Source: Hellea sp965224755
GTDB taxonomy: Bacteria > Pseudomonadota > Alphaproteobacteria > Caulobacterales > Maricaulaceae
Assembly (NCBI GenBank): GCA_965224755.1
Contig: OZ245061.1
Coordinates: forward strand, 1,612,001-1,676,000
Length of the DNA stretch: 64,000 bases
Reading direction: 5' to 3'
In this document: positions 8,242 through 17,021 of the stretch, one piece after another
How the letters are laid out: every line of letters begins with the position of its first letter
Numbering within the stretch: the stretch's first letter is position 1
Notes under the pieces: model-generated
Database searches by the model: none
The model's input: only the letters and a program-made list of their open reading frames with translations
What the model was told of the DNA's origin: nothing
Made by a program: the position numbers and the translations under genes

Positions 8242-8861
8242 TGTTCACGGGTATCATCACAGATATTGGCACGATACGCAGCATCACGCGAAGTTCAGGC
8301 GGGGAGTGGGGAGACACCCGCATGGAAGTGCTGTCGCATTATGATGAAGAGACGATTGATATCGGAGCGTCTATCTCGCATGCCGGAGCTTGCATGACCG
8401 TTATATCTAAAGGGCCTACAAATTCCGGCTCCTGGTATGCTTTTGATGTGTCCGATGAAAGCCTGTCCAAAACCACAATGGGGAATTGGCAGGAAGGTAG
8501 CCGGGTTAATCTCGAACGCGCTCTTACGGGCAAGGATGAAATGGGCGGCCATCTCGTAACAGGCCATGTGGACGGCGTTGGCACAGTTCTCAGTATTGAA
8601 GAGATTGCAGGCTCGCATAAACTCCGCTTTGAAGCGCCTGCCGATATGGCGTTTGGCATTGCGTCCAAAGGCTCTATCACCATAGACGGCGTTTCGCTTA
8701 CTGTGAACGCGGTCGAAGACCGCCAATTCGAGGTCAATATCATCCCCCATACGTGGCAAGTCACCACATTGGGAAAATTACAGCCCGGCAGCAAAGTAAA
8801 TCTGGAAATTGACCTGATAGCACGCTATGTCGCGCGGTATCTTGCTCATATGAAGGGCTGA
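8241..8861 (+). CDS. ribE: Riboflavin synthase, alpha chain
   Basis: Dismutates two 6,7-dimethyl-8-ribityllumazine molecules to riboflavin. The 206-residue protein has the two tandem lumazine-binding barrels: MFTGIITDIGTI opens the first and MGGHLVTGHVDGVGTVL the second (from ~98). SWYAFDVSDESLSKTT and the C-terminal helix for trimer formation are present. It sits between ribD and ribBA in the operon. Confidence 0.95.
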   Translation: MFTGIITDIGTIRSITRSSGGEWGDTRMEVLSHYDEETIDIGASISHAGACMTVISKGPTNSGSWYAFDVSDESLSKTTMGNWQEGSRVNLERALTGKDEMGGHLVTGHVDGVGTVLSIEEIAGSHKLRFEAPADMAFGIASKGSITIDGVSLTVNAVEDRQFEVNIIPHTWQVTTLGKLQPGSKVNLEIDLIARYVARYLAHMKG

Positions 8862-8862
8862 C

Positions 8863-10011
8863 ATGGCCAAAACCGATCTAAACGAAGCAACATTCGAAGA
8901 TGTTTACAATCTCGCCACGCCGGAGGAGATTATCGAGGATGCGCGTAACGGGCGCATGTATATCCTCGTCGATGCCGAAGACCGCGAGAATGAAGGCGAC
9001 CTTATCATCCCCGCGCAATTCGCGACGCCGGACGCGATCAATTTCATGGCCAAGTTCGGGCGCGGCTTGGTCTGTCTGGCGATTGAACAGCCCAAAGCGG
9101 AATTGCTCGGCCTGACCAATATGTCCGCTGATAACCGTTCGCGTTTTGAAACCGCCTTTACGCAATCTATCGAAGCCCGCGAAGGCGTGACAACGGGCAT
9201 TAGCGCGGGCGACCGTTCACACACGATTCAAACGGCGATTGACCCCGATAGCCGCGCGGACGATATCGTCTCGCCCGGTCATATGTTCCCAATTATCGCC
9301 AAAGATGGCGGCGTATTGGTACGCACGGGCCATACCGAAGCCTCCGTCGATATTTCGCGCATGGCAGGGCTCAACCCCTCTGCCGTAATTTGCGAAATTA
9401 TGAATGATGACGGCACCATGGCGCGGCTGGATGATTTGGTAAAGTTCGCGCAATTTCACGGCCTGAAAATCGGCACCATTGAAGCGCTTGTTAAGCACCG
9501 TATGGATAAAGACCATTTCGTCAAACATGTCGCGACCAGCGATTTCACTTCGCAAAATGGCGATGCCTTTAAGATCCATATTTACCGTAATTATCTCGAC
9601 GGGCTAGAACATGTTGCCCTGTCTAAAGGCAAGGCCAAGGCTGGGCAGGAAAGCCTTGTCCGGGTTCACAAAGTCGATTTTGCCGGCGATATTCTCTATG
9701 AAGAAAGCCCGCGCTCGGGCCTGATTTGGGACGCGATGAAACAACTTGCGGCGCATGACGGGCATTCGGTCTTGGTGCTGATCCGCGAAGGCTCGATTGA
9801 TACGCTGCTGGAACGGCTCGGCGCGCATAAAAGCTTTGTTGATCGCAAAGAACAAAATATCCGCGAATATGGCGTTGGCGCGCAAATCTTGGCGGCCCAA
9901 GGCGTTCATAAAATGCGCCTGATTACCAATACCATGCCCAAACTCATTGGGCTTGAAGCTTACGATCTTGAAGTGACGGGCATTACGCCTTTGGTTAGCG
10001 GGAATAAATAG
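8863..10011 (+). CDS. ribBA: 3,4-dihydroxy-2-butanone 4-phosphate synthase with degenerate GTP cyclohydrolase II domain
   Basis: Residues ~18-210 are a complete RibB domain, shown by AEDRENEGDLIIPAQ, REGVTTGISAGDRS and GHTEASVDI; it converts ribulose 5-phosphate to the four-carbon unit of riboflavin. Residues ~210-382 have the RibA fold but lack the zinc cysteines (normally CLTGDVFGSxRCDCG): here the stretch reads RVHKVDFAGDILYEES with no cysteine. It therefore belongs to the RibBX-like class known in alphaproteobacteria, and GTP cyclohydrolase II activity is not expected. The C-terminal segment KMRLITNTMPKLIGLEAYDLEVTG keeps family shape. It starts 2 nt after ribE. Confidence 0.9.
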   Translation: MAKTDLNEATFEDVYNLATPEEIIEDARNGRMYILVDAEDRENEGDLIIPAQFATPDAINFMAKFGRGLVCLAIEQPKAELLGLTNMSADNRSRFETAFTQSIEAREGVTTGISAGDRSHTIQTAIDPDSRADDIVSPGHMFPIIAKDGGVLVRTGHTEASVDISRMAGLNPSAVICEIMNDDGTMARLDDLVKFAQFHGLKIGTIEALVKHRMDKDHFVKHVATSDFTSQNGDAFKIHIYRNYLDGLEHVALSKGKAKAGQESLVRVHKVDFAGDILYEESPRSGLIWDAMKQLAAHDGHSVLVLIREGSIDTLLERLGAHKSFVDRKEQNIREYGVGAQILAAQGVHKMRLITNTMPKLIGLEAYDLEVTGITPLVSGNK

Positions 10012-10440
10012 ATGAAAATTCTTGTTATCGAAGCGCGGTATTACGACAAGATATCCGACGCTCTCTTGGAAGGCGCGGTTGACGTTTTACAAAAAGCCAA
10101 AGTTGAAATCACCAAAGTCACGGTGCCGGGCGCGCTCGAAGTGCCTCACATCATTTCATATGCCGAGGCGGCCAAAGCGGGCTTTGATGGTTATGTCGCG
10201 CTGGGCTGCGTCATTCGCGGGGAAACCAGCCATTATGATTATGTCTGTCAGGAGTCAGCGCGGGCGCTGATGGATTTGGCTATTGATCGCCAACTTGCGA
10301 TTGGTAATGGAATCATAACAGTCGAGAACGAAAATCAGGCTTGGGCGAGGGCGAGCAAGGACAAAAAAGATAAGGGCGGATTTGCGGCTAATGCCGTCTT
10401 AAAAATGATCAAAATCCGTTCCGAACTGGGAAGTGCATAA
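10012..10440 (+). CDS. ribH: 6,7-dimethyl-8-ribityllumazine synthase
   Basis: Joins the RibB product with the RibD-pathway pyrimidine to make lumazine, the RibE substrate. At 142 residues it is of normal length. PGALEVPHII and GCVIRGETSHYDYVC (the latter with the catalytic histidine) are the family hallmarks. It directly abuts ribBA, and its stop overlaps the nusB start by one base. Confidence 0.95.
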   Translation: MKILVIEARYYDKISDALLEGAVDVLQKAKVEITKVTVPGALEVPHIISYAEAAKAGFDGYVALGCVIRGETSHYDYVCQESARALMDLAIDRQLAIGNGIITVENENQAWARASKDKKDKGGFAANAVLKMIKIRSELGSA

Positions 10441-10898
10441 TGACAAAGGGGCCACATTCTAAACTGCGCCGCGCTGCCCGTATGGCTGCTGTGCAAGCGC
10501 TCTACCAGATGGATGTCGGCGAAGCTTTGTCCGGCACTGTCGTCAAAGAATTCATTGAACACCGCTTTGAAGATAAAGCTACGGACGTGGAGTTTTTCGA
10601 AGACCTTGTCGAAGGCGTTGTTAAATATCAAACTGATATCGATAAAAATATCGAAGATAATCTGTCTGCAAAATGGACACTCAAGCGGCTTGATCTGACA
10701 TTGCGCGCGATTATGCGGGCTGCAGGCTACGAAATTATGCGCCGCCCGGATGTGCCGGCACTGGTCATTATTGATCAATATGTTTCCATTGCAGGGGATT
10801 TCTTTGACGGCAAAGAACCGGCTTTCGTCAATGGAGCTTTGGACACAATAGCCAAGCAAATACGCCGCGCAGAATTCGGACTCGTCGGCCCTGAATGA
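10440..10898 (+). CDS. nusB: Transcription antitermination protein NusB
   Basis: An all-helical 152-residue RNA-binding protein that forms the rRNA antitermination complex with NusE/S10 at boxA. The N-terminal RRAARMAAVQALYQMDV and C-terminal GKEPAFVNGALDTIAK segments are characteristic. The position after ribH and before thiL is the widely conserved ribH-nusB-thiL order; it overlaps thiL by 4 bp. Confidence 0.95.
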   Translation: MTKGPHSKLRRAARMAAVQALYQMDVGEALSGTVVKEFIEHRFEDKATDVEFFEDLVEGVVKYQTDIDKNIEDNLSAKWTLKRLDLTLRAIMRAAGYEIMRRPDVPALVIIDQYVSIAGDFFDGKEPAFVNGALDTIAKQIRRAEFGLVGPE

Positions 10899-11875
10899 AT
10901 GAATTCGACTTTATAAAAACTTATCTGGCCCCGCTTGCCGGGCCCGAAGGCTTAGGCCTGAAAGACGATGCGGCGCTTTTTAAACCCAATTCCGGCAAAG
11001 ACCTCGTTCTGACCAAGGACACAATGGTTGAAGGTGTGCATTTTCCAAAAGGCCATTACGGCGGCGATACGGCGGGAAAACTTCTGCGCGTAAATTTATC
11101 TGATCTGGCGGCAAAAGGCGCAAGACCCATAGGATATATGCTCTCAATCGCTTGGACCAAAAATATTGACTCTGCCTTTTATAATCAATTTGCGAAAGGC
11201 TTACTCGAAATGCAAAACGCCTATGATTTCAAACTCTTTGGGGGCGATACGGTATCAATCGACGGGCCTATGGTGGTCACTGCAACCATGATCGGCGAAG
11301 TCCCGATCGGTAAAATGATTATGCGCAGCGGGGCAAATATTGAGGATGACGTCTGGGTCACAGGCACAATTGGTGATGCTTATTTGGGATTGCAACAGGT
11401 TTTGGGGCGCCGTCTTAACCCCCATCCATGCCCTGAAGCGCTGGGGTATTTTGAAGCCGCTTATTATCGCCCTGAACCGCGCCTGCTCTTTCGTCAATTC
11501 CTTTGCCAATATGCCAGCGCCTGTGTTGATATTTCCGATGGTTTTGTGGCTGATGCGGCGCATCTTTCGGCGGCAAGTCATGTTGCTCTTAAGGTTGAGT
11601 CGCAAAAAATTCCGCTATCAAAACATGCACAAGATTGGCTTGCAGCGCAGCCGGAGTATCTAGCCGCAATGAAAACACTCATCACGGCGGGCGATGATTA
11701 TGAACTCATTTTCACGGCAAGACCCGATAAGGAGGTCGAATTAAGATATGAAGCCGCTAAAATCGGCCTTCTAATATCAAAGATAGGTAAGGCAGAAAAA
11801 GGGCAGGGGGTCGTCTGTTTGGATAGAAACGGAAAAGCAATTACGTTTACCCGTGCGGGCCACACGCATTTTTAA
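10895..11875 (+). CDS. thiL: Thiamine-monophosphate kinase
   Basis: Phosphorylates thiamine monophosphate to the cofactor thiamine diphosphate. The 326-residue PurM-like ATP enzyme shows DDAALF (metal/nucleotide site), the TKDTMVEGVHF motif, LRVNLSDLAAKGARP, GGDTV and CVDISDGFVADAAHL. It is the last gene of the nrdR-rib-nusB operon and faces the convergent lldD gene 35 bp downstream. Confidence 0.94.
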   Translation: MNEFDFIKTYLAPLAGPEGLGLKDDAALFKPNSGKDLVLTKDTMVEGVHFPKGHYGGDTAGKLLRVNLSDLAAKGARPIGYMLSIAWTKNIDSAFYNQFAKGLLEMQNAYDFKLFGGDTVSIDGPMVVTATMIGEVPIGKMIMRSGANIEDDVWVTGTIGDAYLGLQQVLGRRLNPHPCPEALGYFEAAYYRPEPRLLFRQFLCQYASACVDISDGFVADAAHLSAASHVALKVESQKIPLSKHAQDWLAAQPEYLAAMKTLITAGDDYELIFTARPDKEVELRYEAAKIGLLISKIGKAEKGQGVVCLDRNGKAITFTRAGHTHF

Positions 11876-11910
11876 GCTTTGCTTTTAATGAATACTTGGC
11901 CTTGGTTCTT

Positions 11911-13065
11911 TTAACGGTAACGTAACATGTCGCGGGTGAGTTGCGAGACTTTAGTCACGCCCATGAGTTTCATATCTCGCTCAATTTCCCTGTGTAAATT
12001 ACCAAGAGCTTTTTCGACGCCGGCTTGGCCGGCACCAGATAAGGCATATAGATACATGCGCCCGCCCGAACAGGCTTTGGCACCTGCCGCAATAGCTTTA
12101 AGCACATGAGTTCCGCGCCGGATGCCGCCATCCAGAATGATGTCAATGTCGTCGCCGACGGCGTCGGTAATTTCAGAAATTTGATCAAATGGCGTGCGCG
12201 AGCCGTCTAATTGTCGTCCACCATGATTAGAGACCATAATCGCGGTGGCACCAATATCTACGGCTTTTTTAGCGTCACCGACGCTCATAATGCCTTTCAG
12301 ACAGAACGGCCCATCCCATTTGTCCCGTAAGTCTTGCGCGTCATTCCAGTCCATAGATTGGTCAAGCATAGTCGAGAAATACTCGCCTACCGACACGGCT
12401 AGGTTTGAACCTTCGCGGACATGATCTTTTAGCTCAATCAACTCAAATCCAGGGCTTAATACATAATTTAGCGTCCACGCCGGGTGAGCGGCAAAACTGG
12501 CCAGGCTTTTCAGAGTTAGTTTTGGCGGAGAGGTGAAGCCTGTATGCAAATCGCGCTCACGATTACCGCCGGTAATCGTGTCAACAGTCAGGGTTAAAAT
12601 CTCAAATTTTGCCTGTTTGGCTTTCTCAAGCATGGCTGCGTTTAATCCCCGGTCTTTGTGAAAATAGAACTGGAACATTTTTGGGGTTGCAATTAAAGCG
12701 CCGATTTCGGCGAGACTTACAGTGCTGAGTGATGATACGCCAAACAAAGTGCCGAATTTTTCAGCGGCCAAAGCAACGGCGCGCTCGCCGTCCGGATGGA
12801 ATAAGCGCTGCAAGGCCGTGGGCGCGCAAAATACAGGCATGTCCAGTTTTTGGCCCATGACCGTCACCGACATGTCAATATCAGTGACTCCGGCCAGCAC
12901 ATTGGGTACGAGGTCGCAATCATCAAAGGCTGTGCTATTGCGCCGATAGGTCAATTCATCATCCGCCGCACCGTCAATATAGTTAAAGATTGGCCCCGGC
13001 AGCCTATGTTTGGCAAGGCGGCGAAAATCATCGACATTGTGGCAATTTTTAAGTCTTGGAAACAC
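11911..13065 (-). CDS. lldD: FMN-dependent alpha-hydroxy acid dehydrogenase (L-lactate dehydrogenase type)
   Basis: A 384-residue FMN enzyme that oxidises L-lactate or a related 2-hydroxy acid to the keto acid and, in the LldD group, passes electrons to the quinone pool. The FMN/substrate motifs are present: IFNYIDGAADDE near the N-terminus, MFQFYFHKDRG, TLTVDTITGGNRERD, the catalytic histidine/arginine loop VSNHGGRQLDGSR and the phosphate-binding GGIRRGTHVLKAIAAGA. It is monocistronic, with no lactate permease or regulator beside it, so the exact substrate is open. Glycolate or mandelate oxidase are alternatives. Confidence 0.85.
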   Translation of the reverse strand: MFPRLKNCHNVDDFRRLAKHRLPGPIFNYIDGAADDELTYRRNSTAFDDCDLVPNVLAGVTDIDMSVTVMGQKLDMPVFCAPTALQRLFHPDGERAVALAAEKFGTLFGVSSLSTVSLAEIGALIATPKMFQFYFHKDRGLNAAMLEKAKQAKFEILTLTVDTITGGNRERDLHTGFTSPPKLTLKSLASFAAHPAWTLNYVLSPGFELIELKDHVREGSNLAVSVGEYFSTMLDQSMDWNDAQDLRDKWDGPFCLKGIMSVGDAKKAVDIGATAIMVSNHGGRQLDGSRTPFDQISEITDAVGDDIDIILDGGIRRGTHVLKAIAAGAKACSGGRMYLYALSGAGQAGVEKALGNLHREIERDMKLMGVTKVSQLTRDMLRYR

Positions 13066-13219
13066 TCAACTTTCTCCCTTATGTGTAGCCTATATATATC
13101 CGGTAGGTTTCTCGCAAGCAGAGCGGTTAGAGGAGTGCGTTAATCAAAAAGTGAAAAAAATTAAGTTCAAAGTATTTTTCGGAGCTAACACAATAGCTCC
13201 GCGCCATTTTCATGAAAGC

Positions 13220-13263
13220 AAAAAAAACCCGAAAGTAAGGACATGTTCCTGCTTTCGGGTTTC
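13220..13263 (-). terminator. Rho-independent terminator of bamE
   Basis: On the reverse strand AAACCCGAAAG-AGGA pairs with TCCT-CTTTCGGGTTT around a short loop, followed by a run of T (the A run at 13220-13227 as given). It lies 25 bp after the bamE stop predicted in the corrected frame, which supports that shorter stop. Confidence 0.85.
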
Positions 13264-13287
13264 TTAAAGAAGACCTGGGATCGTTAG

Positions 13288-13795
13288 CTAACGACCGCCT
13301 GGCCCCCCCCCCCCCCCCGGGAACATCTTGCCGCCCGCCGATTTGCTCGGTCGGAAGGCGTCCAATTGTGCCAAAAACCTGTTCCAGCGCAGAAAGCTCG
13401 CGGCCACGCGTTGGTGTTTTGCGGCTGACATAATCAACATAGCGGCCATCTTCGATGCCATATTCAGCGACTTTCATCACCTGACCATCCTCATTAAAGG
13501 TTATGGCCGTGATGGAGCGTTCTTCAGTCTTGGGACGTAGATAGGCATAACGCTGGCGCACAGCATTTATATAAAACCATGTGTCGTCTTTGATGTCTTC
13601 GTCAAATGTGCTTTTTACCGAGGGATTGCCCAAGCTTGCCAGCACGGTGGCTTTGGTATCGGTTGAGGGATTGACCGCTTGCGGCTTGTTATCCGCTGTC
13701 GGGACATAGCCATGTGTACGAAGAACGGGATTGCAGGCTGTTGTCAGCATCGCTACGGCGATAACTGCGACAGTTTTAAGGGGCAAACGGAACAT
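13288..13795 (-). CDS. bamE: Outer-membrane assembly lipoprotein BamE (SmpA/OmlA family), frame uncertain at 3' end
   Basis: Lipoprotein of the beta-barrel assembly machine. The signal peptide ends in MLTTAC (C21), and residues ~50-130 give the SmpA/OmlA fold with ATVLASLGNPSVKSTF, WFYINAVRQRYAYLRP and ITFNEDGQVMKVAEYG. After RQDVP the gene enters a run of 16 G. As sequenced, the frame reads through the downstream terminator to 13127 and gains ~50 unrelated residues. With 15 (or 18) G it would end GGGGGPGGR at a TAG at 13288, giving ~168 aa, which is the usual glycine-rich end in alphaproteobacteria. I annotate the corrected stop. Confidence 0.8.
13303..13318 (-). repeat. Homopolymer of 16 G within the bamE 3' coding region
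   Basis: Sixteen consecutive C on the given strand, i.e. G on the coding strand of bamE. A change of one base switches between a read-through frame and two short endings. It is either a sequencing or assembly miscount or a slippage-prone tract. Confidence 0.9.
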
Positions 13796-13887
13796 AAAAG
13801 GCTTTGTTTTGTTTTACTCTGCGCTATGACCTAGCGAAACCGCCATGGGCTGACAAGGCCTGATGTGTAAATTTAATGGAGCCGTAA

Positions 13888-14430
13888 ATGGCCGGAATTT
13901 TAACGCGAATATTTGCCCGCCGCGACGTTGCGATTGACGATGCGGAGCGGATATACCGCAAATTGATGACCCAAGCCCGCCGCGCCGGGTTTTACGGCGA
14001 AAGTAAAGTGCCTGACAGTTATGATGGCCGCATTGATTTACTGACACTTCATATTGCCGTGATTTTGAAAGCTCTGCGAAAATATGAGAAGCAAGGCGAG
14101 CGCCTGTCCCAAGCGGTTTACGATGTTATGCGCGATGATTTTGAAGTCGCTTTACGCGAGGAAGGCATGTCCGATACGGGGGTAAAGCGCCGGATCAAAC
14201 CAATTATGGGGCTCTTTTTCACGCGGGTAAAATCCTATGTCGAAGCTTTGCAGGCAGGCGATCCCAACGCCGCTATGCAGCAAGCTCTAGCCGAAGGGTT
14301 ACTGGCAGCGGATGAGGGCGGGTTTGCATCGCAATTGAGCGATTACGCGATTGGGTTTTCAAAGAATGTTACGCCGCTATCTCTTGGCCAGATCGCTTTG
14401 GCTGACTTTACCTTTCCGGCGCTTGGCTAA
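13888..14430 (+). CDS. Ubiquinol-cytochrome c chaperone (Cbp3-like) family protein
   Basis: A 180-residue protein of the Ubiq_cyt_C_chap family (COG5452), related to mitochondrial Cbp3, which assists cytochrome b/bc1 assembly. The family signature is seen in YRKLMTQARRAGFYG, DSYDGRIDLLTLHIAVILK, LSQAVYDVMRDDFEVALRE and DTGVKRRIKPIMGLFFTRVKSY. It lies divergently from bamE and upstream of plsX, a common alphaproteobacterial arrangement; the DUF177 gene often found between them is absent here. Confidence 0.85.
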   Translation: MAGILTRIFARRDVAIDDAERIYRKLMTQARRAGFYGESKVPDSYDGRIDLLTLHIAVILKALRKYEKQGERLSQAVYDVMRDDFEVALREEGMSDTGVKRRIKPIMGLFFTRVKSYVEALQAGDPNAAMQQALAEGLLAADEGGFASQLSDYAIGFSKNVTPLSLGQIALADFTFPALG

Positions 14431-14497
14431 ATATTATTAGCCAGCGAGCCGTGCATCCCTTATAGGCCTTTCAAATGGCAATTCAGGAAAGGGGCTT

Positions 14498-15550
14498 ATG
14501 CTCGACGGGCTTATAGTTTCGATTGACGCGATGGGCGGCGATAATGCGCCGGAGATCGTCATCAAGGGAATCGAGTATTTCCTCAAACACCAAGGCAAGA
14601 ACCGCCGTGCGCGTTTTCTGCTGCACGGTGATGAGGCCGCGCTCGCGCCATTGCTGGCCAAAGCGCCGCTGACAAAGCTGCGCTCCGAGATCCGCCATAC
14701 CGACAAAGCTATTGCCATGGACGAAAAACCGTCTCACGCCCTGCGCCGGGGCAAGGGAAGTTCGATGTGGAACGCTATAGAAGCCGTGAAATCCGGCGAG
14801 GCCAATATCGCTCTATCGGCCGGCAATACGGGCGGCTTAATGGCGATATCCAAAGTCCGCCTGCGGATGAAGCCCGGCGTGCAGCGCCCGGCTCTGGCCG
14901 CGAGTTGGCCCAACCCGAACGGAATGGGCGTTGTCCTTGATGTCGGGGCCAATGTCGATTGCAACGCCGCGCAGCTTACAGAATTTGCGGTATTGGGCGA
15001 GGCCTATTACCGCGCCGTCTATAAGACAAAAAAACCGCGCGTAGGGCTGCTCAATGTCGGTTCGGAAGAAGGCAAAGGCAATGATATTGTCAAGGCCGCG
15101 CATGAGCGCTTATCTCAGAGCGAACTTGGCTTGAACTATGTTGGCTATGTCGAGGGCGATGATATTTCCATGGGCGGGGCGGATATTTTTGTCACCGATG
15201 GCTTCGCCGGCAATGTTGCGCTGAAAACAGCGGAAGGCACGGCCAAGCTTATCGGTACTTATTTTCGTGTGGCCTTACAAAATGGGCCATGGTCAAAATT
15301 TACGACCTTCCTGAATATGATCGCCCTGCGCAAACTCCGCAGACAAATTGACCCGCGTAATGTCAACGGCGCTGTTCTCTTAGGCCTGAACGGCGTGGTT
15401 ATCAAAAGCCACGGAGGCACGGACGCGATTGGATTTTCTACGGCGCTGGATAAGGCCATTGGCCTCGCGGGCAGTGATTTTCTGGACGAAATCGACCGCA
15501 CACTCGAAGCTCTGCATAATGAAGACGAGAATATCGGATTTATCGCATGA
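14498..15550 (+). CDS. plsX: Phosphate acyltransferase PlsX
   Basis: Makes acyl-phosphate from acyl-ACP for the PlsY step of phospholipid synthesis; peripheral on the inner membrane. 350 residues, with SIDAMGGDNAPEIVIKG (8-24), SAGNTGGLMAIS, LDVGANVDC and ADIFVTDGFAGNVALKTAEG. AAAGGGG lies 7 nt before the ATG. It overlaps fabH by 4 bp, and the two act in adjacent lipid steps. Confidence 0.96.
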   Translation: MLDGLIVSIDAMGGDNAPEIVIKGIEYFLKHQGKNRRARFLLHGDEAALAPLLAKAPLTKLRSEIRHTDKAIAMDEKPSHALRRGKGSSMWNAIEAVKSGEANIALSAGNTGGLMAISKVRLRMKPGVQRPALAASWPNPNGMGVVLDVGANVDCNAAQLTEFAVLGEAYYRAVYKTKKPRVGLLNVGSEEGKGNDIVKAAHERLSQSELGLNYVGYVEGDDISMGGADIFVTDGFAGNVALKTAEGTAKLIGTYFRVALQNGPWSKFTTFLNMIALRKLRRQIDPRNVNGAVLLGLNGVVIKSHGGTDAIGFSTALDKAIGLAGSDFLDEIDRTLEALHNEDENIGFIA

Positions 15551-16518
15551 TCAGATCAGTCGTGAAAGGCATCGGCAGCTATTTGCCCGAGCGCATAGTC
15601 ACCAATATAGAGCTCTCGAAAACTGTCGATACGTCGGATGAATGGATTCGCGAGCGCACAGGCATTGGCCAGCGCCATATTGCCGCCGAGGGACAATGCA
15701 CTTCCGACCTCGGCCTTGCCGCTGCTAAGAGAGCCTTGGAACATGCCGGCATGAGCGCGGATGATATCGATCTTATCGTGGTAGCGACAACAACGCCCGA
15801 TTATACCTTTCCGTCTACGGCAACAATCATTCAGCATGGCCTTGGCATTACCCACGGCGCGGCCTTTGATGTGCAGGCGGTTTGTAGCGGGTTTATCTAC
15901 GGCCTCAATGTCGTGGACGCTTTGCTGAAAACAGGCTCGGCCAAAAACGCGCTTTTAATTGGCGCGGAGACATTTTCGCGGATTCTCGATTGGGAAGACC
16001 GCACGACCTGCGTGCTCTTTGGCGACGGCGCGGGGGCTGTTGTTTTATCGGCAGAAGAGCACCCGGAAGACAGCAAGCGGCGCGGCATCATCAACAGTTT
16101 CATCCGCTCAAACGGAAAACATTGCAAATTGCTTTATGTTGATGGCGGCCCATCGAAAACACAAACCGTTGGCCATGTGCGCATGATCGGTAATCAGGTG
16201 TTTAAATATGCAGTCAAAGACCTGTCATCGGCGATGGAAGCCTGCGCCGAAGGGGCGGGGATTGCGATATCAGATATTGACTGGTTCGTGCCCCACCAAG
16301 CTAATCAGCGCATCCTTAGAGGCGTTGCCAGACGGCTAAAACTCAACCCCGAACAAGTCGTCTCAACCGTCGAGTTCCACGCCAATACTTCCGCCGCCTC
16401 GGTGCCTCTGGCAATGGACACCGCTGTCAAAGATGGCCGTATCAAGCGCGGCGACCTAGTCATGCTCGAAGCCTTTGGCGGCGGCTTCACTTGGGGCGCG
16501 GCGCTGCTGCGCTATTAG
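15547..16518 (+). CDS. fabH: 3-oxoacyl-ACP synthase III
   Basis: Starts fatty acid synthesis by condensing acetyl-CoA with malonyl-ACP. In the 323-residue thiolase fold the Cys-His-Asn triad is visible: C113 in VQAVCSGF, H250 in WFVPHQANQRI and N280 in VEFHANTSAAS. The GGGFTWGAALLRY C-terminus is typical. It is coupled to plsX by a 4-bp overlap and followed after a 156-bp promoter region by ihfA. Confidence 0.97.
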   Translation: MIRSVVKGIGSYLPERIVTNIELSKTVDTSDEWIRERTGIGQRHIAAEGQCTSDLGLAAAKRALEHAGMSADDIDLIVVATTTPDYTFPSTATIIQHGLGITHGAAFDVQAVCSGFIYGLNVVDALLKTGSAKNALLIGAETFSRILDWEDRTTCVLFGDGAGAVVLSAEEHPEDSKRRGIINSFIRSNGKHCKLLYVDGGPSKTQTVGHVRMIGNQVFKYAVKDLSSAMEACAEGAGIAISDIDWFVPHQANQRILRGVARRLKLNPEQVVSTVEFHANTSAASVPLAMDTAVKDGRIKRGDLVMLEAFGGGFTWGAALLRY

Positions 16519-16674
16519 GGCAAGAGGGCTGACTTATTAAAGAGCGTGGCCTTTTTATGGTGCATGGAGTGCAAATAAGGGCAATCTCACTGTTTTTTAA
16601 CAGTTTTTAACGATTTGGCTTGCGCCCCCCCGCCATGATTTGCTTTAACAGTTCGGCAAGAGGGAATTTCTAGA

Positions 16675-16983
16675 ATGAGTGCTGGTACAGTTACGCGCGC
16701 AGACCTAGCCGAAGCGGTTTACCGCGAAATCGGACTCTCGCGTTCCGAAAGCTCTGGATTGGTCGAATCGGTTATACTTCACATTAGCGAAGCCCTGCTG
16801 AGGGGCGAGCAGGTAAAACTGGCAGGATTTGGTACATTTTCCTTGCGCGATAAAAAAGAACGCATGGGGCGCAACCCAAAAACGGGCAAAGCCGTGCCGA
16901 TTACATCGCGCCGTGTTTTAGTCTTTAAACCCTCGCAAGTATTGCGGGAGCGTGTCGATTCGTCATTGACACCGAAAAGGTGA
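16675..16983 (+). CDS. ihfA: Integration host factor alpha subunit
   Basis: A 102-residue DNABII-family protein that bends DNA with its IhfB partner. TRADLAEAVYREIGLSRSES, EQVKLAGFGTFSLRDKKERMGRNPKTG (20-residue core around the arm) and ITSRRVLVFKPSQVLRERV match IhfA, including the arm with the intercalating proline. The upstream 156-bp gap (16519-16674) holds its promoter and a pair of TTAAC direct repeats 10 bp apart (16597-16611). It is followed by the merR-like gene, as in many alphaproteobacteria. Confidence 0.95.
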   Translation: MSAGTVTRADLAEAVYREIGLSRSESSGLVESVILHISEALLRGEQVKLAGFGTFSLRDKKERMGRNPKTGKAVPITSRRVLVFKPSQVLRERVDSSLTPKR

Positions 16984-17021
16984 TAGAGTCTGATTCGCAG
17001 ATAAGGGAATCAGGTAGCTAA

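Noticed and set aside
13127..13287. C-terminal 50-residue extension of BamE in the frame as sequenced
   Set aside because: It crosses a strong terminator hairpin and has no family counterpart; best explained by the count of the G tract.
16597..16611. TTAA-N6-TTAAC in the ihfA promoter as a CtrA box
   Set aside because: The spacer is 6, not 7, and the region is a T-rich direct repeat; kept only as a note in the ihfA entry.
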